16,207 nucleotides of DNA, from assembly GCA_964363055.1 (NCBI GenBank), contig CAYIGN010000011.1:1-16207 (forward strand). Direction: 5' to 3'. The DNA comes from CAYIGN01 sp964363055. Lineage in GTDB: Bacteria; Patescibacteriota; Minisyncoccia; Sungbacterales; HO2-52-23. A program made the translations under genes and the position numbers. Of the stretch, positions 6,838 through 11,211 are shown piece after piece. The number at the start of each line of letters is the position of its first letter. Position 1 is the stretch's first letter. The notes below the pieces were generated by a model, which did not search any database, had not been told where the DNA came from, and worked only from the letters and a program-made list of their open reading frames with translations.

Positions 6838-7131
6838 TTGGCTTCCTCCCTTTTTTGGAGTTCTCGCCGAGCGAAATTGTCCGACGAGATGGGTTTTCCC
6901 CATCGCCCTTGGGCGATTCTCTTGGATGATTCCGCCTCACTTCAGCGAGGCACTGCGTATGCAGTTGACAATTACGAATTTGAAATCGTCAATTGTGCAA
7001 ACAATGCCCCGCTGAAATGGTTTCCCGAAGTGATTCTATGATGTAAAGAACTCTTTCGGCTCCCTCCTTGTCTTGATGAGCCGAGATGAAATCGGAACTA
7101 TAGTTTTGATCTAGTCTCGGGTCAATTATAT
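6838..7131. other. Spacer between the minus-strand pair and the solitary antitoxin
   Basis: No gene is supported. It holds the SD leader of the minus-strand pair, hairpins GCCTC/GAGGC (about 6934-6951) and CTGC/GCAG (6953-6964), and repeat beta copy 2. An imperfect hairpin follows, centred on AACTATAGTT, with outer arms CCGAGA (7081-7086) and TCTCGG (about 7115-7120). No convincing promoter for the minus-strand pair was found. Confidence 0.55.
6941..7086 (+). repeat. Repeat beta, copy 2
   Basis: Arms TTCAGCGAGGCA (6941-6952) and TGCCCCGCTGAA (7005-7016) match copy 1, as do AATGGT after the stem, GTAAAGAACT (7043-7052) and the second stem TCGGCTC (7056-7062)/GAGCCGA (7078-7084). The interior (about 6965-7000) is an imperfect inverted repeat unrelated in sequence to the palindrome of copy 1. 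Confidence 0.72.
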
Positions 7132-7161
7132 TTGACAAAATCCTCCTGTCTCACATACGAT
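7132..7161 (+). promoter_or_regulatory. Leaderless promoter of the solitary antitoxin
   Basis: Consensus TTGACA (7132-7137), 18-nt spacer, TACGAT (7156-7161), then 6 nt to ATG 7168. It is strongly similar to the promoter at 4146-4174. Confidence 0.72.
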
Positions 7162-7167
7162 TAAATT

Positions 7168-7413
7168 ATGGCAACTACACTTAAAGTTAAAAATGGAATC
7201 ATCAGGCTGCCAAAGAATGTAGAGCGGCAATGGAACCAAGCCGATGCGGTGCTCTTCCCTTCCCGCGATACCCTCGTGGTAAAGCGCGTACAAAAGCCCC
7301 TTGGCAAACTTTCTGACATTCCGAATCGCATATCCCTGCCGCGAATGAAGGCGCGAGAGATTGAGCGGGAAATTACTGCTTATCGTCGAGGAATAGATTT
7401 CCTTTATCTATAG
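7168..7413 (+). CDS. Solitary AbrB/VapB-like antitoxin
   Basis: An 81-aa protein with an AbrB/MazE-like N-terminus (MATTLKVKNGIIRLPKNVERQW) and a C-terminal tail typical of PIN antitoxins (KPLGKLSDIPNRISLPRMKAREIEREITAYRR). It is homologous at the N-terminus to the module A antitoxin and shares its promoter type. No toxin follows directly: a 100-bp inverted-repeat insertion begins 9 bp after its stop, and the next two genes form their own pair. It may be an orphan whose toxin was lost or replaced, a third component that regulates the downstream pair, or an anti-addiction gene. Its stop codon TAG overlaps the first base of the 9-bp direct repeat of the insertion. Confidence 0.75.
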   Translation: MATTLKVKNGIIRLPKNVERQWNQADAVLFPSRDTLVVKRVQKPLGKLSDIPNRISLPRMKAREIEREITAYRRGIDFLYL

Positions 7414-7530
7414 AGTATAATGGTTTTGTTGAATAATTCACGGAAAATGACTTATCTATGGGGAGGGTGTAAAAACCAACCTCGCTTACATAAGCCAAAA
7501 ACTGATTTATTCAACAAAGCCGAGTATAAT
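7413..7530. mobile_element. 100-bp MITE with IS903-like ends and 9-bp target duplication
   Basis: GAGTATAAT occurs at 7413-7421 and 7522-7530, directly flanking 7422-7521. The element's ends are GGTTTTGTTGAATAA on the left and GGCTTTGTTGAATAA on the right (reverse complement), with one mismatch. The right end reads on as ATCAG. From memory this matches the terminal inverted repeat of IS903 (IS5 family), which also makes 9-bp duplications. There is no coding capacity, so it would have been mobilised in trans. It lies between two antitoxin genes. Confidence 0.8.
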
Positions 7531-7541
7531 TAAGACCTTAT

Positions 7542-7724
7542 ATGGCAAATTACACCCGCGTCCATACGGAAACGAAAATGAATGTCTATCCTCTCATCAG
7601 CGGCAAGGAACGCCTGTCGCGGCTTGAGGGCATCAGGGGGATGTGGAGACATCGCAAGGCATACGTTGAGCAAACACTACGCGCTCTCAAACGAGAAAGA
7701 GAACGTCCTCTGCCCCATCGCTAA
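7542..7724 (+). CDS. Putative VapB-like antitoxin (module C)
   Basis: A 60-aa basic protein ending 11 bp before the PIN toxin. Its C-terminal half (GIRGMWRHRKAYVEQTLRALKRERERPLP) resembles the toxin-binding tail of the module A antitoxin (…WQRKIRKGWERKLP). The N-terminus is short and not clearly AbrB-like. A TATAAT (7525-7530) lies 11 nt before the ATG and is the right-hand target duplication of the MITE, so insertion may have altered this promoter. The antitoxin role is inferred from position and the tail. Confidence 0.68.
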   Translation: MANYTRVHTETKMNVYPLISGKERLSRLEGIRGMWRHRKAYVEQTLRALKRERERPLPHR

Positions 7725-7735
7725 ACTACCTCGTC

Positions 7736-8107
7736 GTGTACACCCTTGATACAAACGCTGTCATTTACTACGCGCAGGGCGACACACGGGCAGTAGAGGC
7801 GCTCGATCGGATTTTCAGCAAACATGCCCCGCTCTACATCTCCACCGTATCGGAGATAGAGCTTTTTGGTTTCCCTTCACTGGCGGAAGAAGAAGCTCAA
7901 CGTATCGAGCAATTCTTATCAGTGATAGCAATTCTTCCCCTCGATTCACATATTGCGCGTCTTGCGGCATCTCTCCGGCGGCAATTCCGGATTAAAACGC
8001 TTGATAGCGCCATAGCGGCAACCGCCCTTATCACCCACTCTTCTCTGATCACTCGAAATCTCGGTGATTTCAAGAAAATCCCCAATCTTGAAGTGGTGCG
8101 TATTTAA
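7736..8107 (+). CDS. vapC: PIN-domain VapC-type ribonuclease toxin (module C)
   Basis: A 123-aa PIN domain collinear with the module A toxin. It has the same ligand positions D5 (TLDTN), E42 (SEIELF), D90 (KTLDSAIAAT) and D111 (TRNLGDF). It is probably an Mg-dependent RNase acting on tRNA or rRNA. GTG 7736 is used; its surroundings (GTG-TACACC…GATAC) mirror the GTG start of the module A toxin. Most of the sequence differs from that toxin, but the final 13 residues and the DNA across the stop are nearly identical (TAA here, TGA there). Confidence 0.88.
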   Translation: MYTLDTNAVIYYAQGDTRAVEALDRIFSKHAPLYISTVSEIELFGFPSLAEEEAQRIEQFLSVIAILPLDSHIARLAASLRRQFRIKTLDSAIAATALITHSSLITRNLGDFKKIPNLEVVRI

Positions 8108-8283
8108 TCTCTCTTATTTGTAAAGAACTGATCCCTCCTCTGAATCCCGTACTGGATTTATCCCCACACCTTCCCAGAATACCGCATAGCTTGCTGCGGT
8201 GATGAATGGGTGTTATTCCTTCTTGCGGGGTATTAGAGCTCGCAAGAAGGTGTGGGGATTTATCGAAGTACGGAACTCGGTGG
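8066..8283 (+). repeat. Repeat alpha, copy 3, interrupted by a 98-bp insertion
   Basis: 8066-8160 matches 4770-4864 with three differences, and 8263-8283 resumes the match to 4865-4885. Between them lies an insertion (8161-8258) flanked by TTTA. The alignment covers the toxin's last codons and the spacer motifs. Confidence 0.85.
8157..8262. mobile_element. 98-bp miniature inverted-repeat insertion with TTTA duplication
   Basis: Ends TCCCCACACCTTC (8161-8173) and GAAGGTGTGGGGA (8246-8258) are perfect 13-bp inverted repeats flanked by TTTA (8157-8160 and 8259-8262). The uninterrupted copy at 4861-4864 has a single TTTA. Inside are hairpins ACCGCA/TGCGGT (8181-8186/8195-8200) and CCTTCTTGCG/CGCAAGAAGG (8218-8227/8241-8250). 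It encodes no protein. Confidence 0.8.
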
Positions 8284-8424
8284 AAGGAGTCAGACACGCT
8301 GGCAAGTTTTCACCCCAAAATAGCAGAAAAGGGCCTTATTTATGGGCTTTTTTGTACTATAAAATAACACAGAAATGGGCTATCCCCGTGTGTTTTTGAG
8401 AAATTTGCCGCCTCCCCACTCCCT
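8284..8424. other. Right border of TA island, no gene seen
   Basis: After repeat alpha copy 3 there is no repeat beta. A weak hairpin with a T-run (about 8325-8353, GGGCTTTTTTG) could terminate the module C transcript. An AACACA/TGTGTT stem near 8364-8396, followed on the minus strand by ATTTT, could terminate the minus-strand TraR-like gene. Both are weak. Confidence 0.35.
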
Positions 8425-8799
8425 TTAGCCCGAATGCTCCATATCAAACTCCGCGGCAGGGTTGGCTTGTAAGCGCTCGGCCGAAATCGGCTTGCGGCAC
8501 TTGGCGCACAGTCCAAAGGTGTTAAACGCGAGACGTTCCATTGCCCGATTCACTTCAAGCAGGCGGGTCTCTAAACTGTTTTCGGCGGCGAGGCGCATCT
8601 CGTATTCTTCCACCTCATCGGCTTCCTCGTCTCGGGCGGCGTGGGAGCCGGACTCCGCCTCCTCAAAGTGCGGAAATTCTGCGTTCCAGTCGCCTGCAAC
8701 CCGCGTATTCGGCCGGGCAAACGTCTTCAATTCCGCGATTAGCCGATTACGCTCAGTTTCAAGGGCGGTTTTCAGTTGTTGGAGTGTGGCTTGATCCAT
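8425..8799 (-). CDS. TraR/DksA-like protein with half a zinc finger
   Basis: A 124-aa protein. Residues 1-90 form the long acidic helical hairpin expected of DksA/TraR proteins, which enter the RNA polymerase secondary channel to tune initiation. The C-terminal zinc-finger region keeps only C98 and C101 (FGLCAKCRKPISAERLQANPAAEFD). The second cysteine pair of the family is absent, with AAEFDMEHSG in its place. Patescibacterial relatives that I recall have a Cys near this point. The protein either does not bind zinc normally or uses other ligands (H122). An extended -10 TGTTATACT lies 8 nt before the ATG, consistent with a leaderless mRNA, although no good -35 is seen. Confidence 0.85.
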   Translation of the reverse strand: MDQATLQQLKTALETERNRLIAELKTFARPNTRVAGDWNAEFPHFEEAESGSHAARDEEADEVEEYEMRLAAENSLETRLLEVNRAMERLAFNTFGLCAKCRKPISAERLQANPAAEFDMEHSG

Positions 8800-8833
8800 T
8801 GCTATTTAGTATAACAACCATCCCATCAAGTTG

Positions 8834-8863
8834 GCTACAGAATACGTAGCCGCGTATCCCGTA
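8834..8863. repeat. Short inverted repeat sharing an arm with 14004-14076
   Basis: GCTACAGAATACG (8834-8846) pairs imperfectly with CGTATCCCGTAG (about 8852-8863). An alternative hairpin GGCTAC (8833-8838)/GTAGCC (8846-8851) is perfect. The first 13 bases recur exactly at 14004-14016. Confidence 0.55.
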
Positions 8864-8900
8864 GACCGCCCGTAATTTAATCAATCCATCGCCCAGCTCT

Positions 8901-9824
8901 TTATTTGGCGTCAAATAAGCGATTGATTACGGTTTCCATTGCCTCCTTACTGGTTGTCAGCACTAATATCTGGCCAACTGGGAAAACAGCGTATCCTACT
9001 CCGAGATCCTGCTCAGCAGAGAGTTTAAGATAGCGCCAGTCAATGTTGCGCCAGGCGCGGTCTTCAAACGGTCCGGGCAGAGCATCGGGCAGCGAATCAA
9101 AGAAAAGGGGCGCCATAGACACAATTAGTGACGGTTCCCAGGAAAGCAAATTGGCAAAGACGCGCTCTGGCTCCCGCGTGCGCACCGCCATTCCCAGGCG
9201 GCTGCCGGCTGAGCCATAGTAGATGAAAACCATCAGATTTGGATCAAGTTGCCGGATCAAATCAGTCGGCGGGCTGATCCTCCACAGTTGAAAAAAGTCC
9301 TCGGGAGTGGCAAATCGTTCCTGCGGGCCATCCTGGACTTTGACGATCAGGCGTTTGATCGTCCCTTCCCGCTCCTTTTCCCGCCAGGAGTCCTCCATCA
9401 GGCGTACAAACTGGCTACGGTCCTGACGTGAGACACTAATGGTGCGGCTGGTCTCGGTTGCAAAATAGGGCGGCGGCGCGACCGTCGCTCGGAGAGCGGC
9501 TGGCGGCTCTTCAGTTGGGGGCGCAGAGGACCAGAGCCGAGTGCCGCCCAGTGCCATAAACGCCGCGCCCCCCAAGATCGCCGCGAGAGCCGCTAAAGCC
9601 AATACGATTACCATGGGGCGGCGCTCTTTGGCTGGCCCAGTCGGCAGCGACTCGGCCCGCTGCCCGATGATCTGGACGAGTGAGGGCTTGGTCGTTTTCA
9701 AGAACTCTTCCACATCCGATTTCATGGTGCGGATGGCCGGACTCCGCTCGGTTTTAGGATCCGGGACCTGCTTTAATTGGGGTTGTTGTCCCAGTGGTTG
9801 TTGTGGATTTTGTTCAGGGGGCAT
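8901..9824 (-). CDS. Single-pass membrane protein of unknown function
   Basis: A 307-aa protein. It has a Pro/Gln-rich cytosolic N-terminus (1-30), a short helical segment (IRTMKSDVEEFLKTTKPSLVQII, 31-53), one transmembrane helix (about 71-93) and a large extracytoplasmic C-terminal domain (about 125-307) of mixed alpha/beta character. This layout (MKSDVEEFLKTTKPSLV-like segment, TM, globular domain) is a pattern I associate with conserved hypothetical proteins of Patescibacteria; function unknown. TAAAAT (9836-9831) lies 6 nt before the ATG, suggesting a leaderless transcript, but the -35 is poor. It is divergent from the 65-aa gene at 9984. Confidence 0.75.
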   Translation of the reverse strand: MPPEQNPQQPLGQQPQLKQVPDPKTERSPAIRTMKSDVEEFLKTTKPSLVQIIGQRAESLPTGPAKERRPMVIVLALAALAAILGGAAFMALGGTRLWSSAPPTEEPPAALRATVAPPPYFATETSRTISVSRQDRSQFVRLMEDSWREKEREGTIKRLIVKVQDGPQERFATPEDFFQLWRISPPTDLIRQLDPNLMVFIYYGSAGSRLGMAVRTREPERVFANLLSWEPSLIVSMAPLFFDSLPDALPGPFEDRAWRNIDWRYLKLSAEQDLGVGYAVFPVGQILVLTTSKEAMETVINRLFDAK

Positions 9825-9891
9825 ATCCGGATTTTATAAATGCCAGATTTTACTTCTTTCCAGTATATCGCTTGCGAGGCAGATATAAAAC

Positions 9892-9920
9892 TTGACAGAT
9901 TTTATGAGACATGATAAACT
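9892..9920 (+). promoter_or_regulatory. Sigma70-type promoter of the 65-aa gene
   Basis: Perfect -35 TTGACA (9892-9897), 17-nt spacer, -10 TAAACT (9915-9920). This gives a leader of about 57 nt with a GGAAGGAGG Shine-Dalgarno near 9970-9978. It is one of the few clearly leadered genes in the window. Confidence 0.7.
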
Positions 9921-9983
9921 ATAGGCAGAGTAGGGAATGGTTCCCTGCCGCGGAAAAAGTACCTTGACGGGAAGGAGGCGGCT

Positions 9984-10181
9984 ATGGAGACAAGCGTTGA
10001 TCGGAAAGTTGTTGTAATTCTTCTGGCCAAGAAGATCTCCGAACTTATTGATGGGTTTGCAGAGGGGCACGCGGAGTATATCCGCTCAAATTTCAGGATG
10101 GAGGCCGGAGAGTTCGGGTTATATCTTCTTGATGCGCTGCCGGAAGCGGTAGCCTTCGTTAAGGCCGAGAAGAGCAGATAG
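9984..10181 (+). CDS. Small hypothetical protein, 65 aa
   Basis: A short soluble protein (METSVDRKVVVILLAKKISELIDGFAEGHAEYIRS…FVKAEKSR), mostly helical and amphipathic, with no recognised domain. It is well supported as a gene by a consensus promoter, a near-perfect Shine-Dalgarno (GGAAGGAGG) about 5-6 nt before the ATG, and a strong terminator 190 bp downstream. A hairpin GATAGCC (10177-10183)/GGCTATC (10189-10195) spans its stop codon. Strong expression signals for such a small protein suggest an abundant product. Confidence 0.75.
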   Translation: METSVDRKVVVILLAKKISELIDGFAEGHAEYIRSNFRMEAGEFGLYLLDALPEAVAFVKAEKSR

Positions 10182-10367
10182 CCTTTTGGGCTATCAGTGT
10201 AAATCGTCCTCTTGTTGTGGGCTCACGGACGTAAAACATAGAACCCTCAAAATTTTTCTCGCAAGCGCGTGTAAAGTCAGCCCTTATACTTTAAATTATT
10301 TGAGGGTGAGCAGAACAATGGAGATTTTCTGGGGAAGTCGGTATGGTTTTGTTCACGGTGATAACAT
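10182..10367 (+). other. Transcribed spacer, possible small RNA or short peptide
   Basis: No firm gene. ACCCTCAAA (10243-10251) and TTTGAGGGT (10299-10307) form a 9-bp stem around a 47-nt loop. TATACT at 10285-10290 could start a short RNA of about 110 nt ending at the terminator. An ATG at 10318 opens 27 codons (MEIFWGSRYGFVHGDN…) that end at TAA 10399-10401 in the terminator stem, with only a weak RBS. Confidence 0.25.
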
Positions 10368-10405
10368 AACACCGCCCCGGCATCAGCCGGGGCGGTGTTA
10401 ATTTT
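10368..10405 (+). terminator. Strong intrinsic terminator
   Basis: 14-bp perfect GC-rich stem AACACCGCCCCGGC (10368-10381)/GCCGGGGCGGTGTT (10386-10399), loop ATCA, followed by AATTTTG. It closes the 65-aa gene's transcript and faces the end of the minus-strand PIN gene at 10409. Confidence 0.85.
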
Positions 10406-10408
10406 GTC

Positions 10409-10828
10409 TTATGGCGCCATGGCCTCCAAAGGCGTTATCCTCTTTATATCCGTACGGTCAAAATCCTTGTCAAAACTTACCAGTGCTGCGCCGAGCGTGC
10501 GCGCCACATAATACTGGAGCGCGTCGTCAAAGTCCAAGCCGATTTTGTTGGCGAGCGCGGCGATGTCTTTTTCTTCTTGCGGGCTTGTCTGATATACTTT
10601 GAGTCCCCGCGCCTGGATGACGCGTCCTAGAAATTGTTCCAGCAATTCCGTCTTATTGCGTTTATCAAGCAACACTTCAATGCCGTGCAGAGAAAAGCTG
10701 GTAATATGGGCCTCTATTGCGCCCCGTTCTATATTTAGTAAGAGATCCAGACATTCTTCTTGCTGTTGCTGTTTCAATAGGAATTCAAGGAATATGTTTG
10801 TATCAACTACGATCTTTTTTTGTGCCAT
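10409..10828 (-). CDS. PIN-domain toxin (module D)
   Basis: A 139-aa PIN domain. D9 (VVDTN), E51 (SLHGIEVLL), D101/D102 (GLDFDDALQYYVA) and D120/D122 (SFDKDFD) form the likely Mg site. It belongs to another PIN subgroup than modules A-C. It is probably an RNase toxin, held by the 75-aa protein encoded just upstream, whose gene it overlaps by 22 bp. A run of Q residues (QQQQ, 20-23) lies after the first beta strand. The module stands outside the repeat-bearing island, next to the scaffold gap. Confidence 0.87.
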   Translation of the reverse strand: MAQKKIVVDTNIFLEFLLKQQQQEECLDLLLNIERGAIEAHITSFSLHGIEVLLDKRNKTELLEQFLGRVIQARGLKVYQTSPQEEKDIAALANKIGLDFDDALQYYVARTLGAALVSFDKDFDRTDIKRITPLEAMAP

Positions 10829-11034
10829 AGATCTCTAATCATATGCTGGACCTCAACGGATGTTTTGTCTTTGAATTCTGGGACATCTTTGAGGGCGCCC
10901 ACGAGATCAACAAAACTCCCGCGCCTGATGTGCGTGATATTTTTTTTTGCATCTAGATTCTGCAGCGCTCGAAGTCGTTCCTGAGCGACTTTCAACTCTT
11001 GATATTCTTTTTTATCTATAGTTATTGTACTCAT
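10807..11034 (-). CDS. Putative antitoxin (module D)
   Basis: A 75-aa protein (MSTITIDKKEYQELKVAQERLRAL…DKTSVEVQHMIRDLWHKKRS). A short beta-like N-terminus carries a KKEYQEL motif often seen in small antitoxins paired with PIN proteins, followed by a helix and a basic C-terminal tail. The antitoxin role rests on the overlap with the PIN gene and its size. A leaderless promoter precedes it (6 nt). Confidence 0.72.
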   Translation of the reverse strand: MSTITIDKKEYQELKVAQERLRALQNLDAKKNITHIRRGSFVDLVGALKDVPEFKDKTSVEVQHMIRDLWHKKRS

Positions 11035-11040
11035 AGCCGT

Positions 11041-11069
11041 ATTTTATCTGATAGGCGTTTTTGACGCAA
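11041..11069 (-). promoter_or_regulatory. Leaderless promoter of TA module D
   Basis: Minus strand: TTGCGT (11069-11064), 17-nt spacer, TAAAAT (11046-11041), then 6 nt to ATG 11034. The same -35 and -10 hexamers precede rpsO. Confidence 0.7.
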
Positions 11070-11155
11070 GGGCATTTCTATCTCCCTCGCGCCCGCCCGA
11101 AGGGTGGTCGGCCTCCGCCGGATCCGGGCCGGTCAAGGTCGCTCACGCGGCCCCT

Positions 11156-11165
11156 NNNNNNNNNN
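11156..11165. other. Assembly gap (10 N)
   Basis: Ten Ns join two contigs. The real gap length is unknown. The sequence on the left (11085-11155) is very GC-rich and carries no gene; pnp ends 46 bp to the right. Confidence 0.99.
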
Positions 11166-11211
11166 ATGAGTGCCTTGCTGCCGAGCACGGGCAATATCGG
11201 TAGCGGGGCGG

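Noticed and set aside
4770..8283. Canonical integron attC sites or a CRISPR array
   Set aside because: No integron core-site boxes or integrase were found. Repeats are too few, too long and irregularly spaced for CRISPR, and no cas gene is present.
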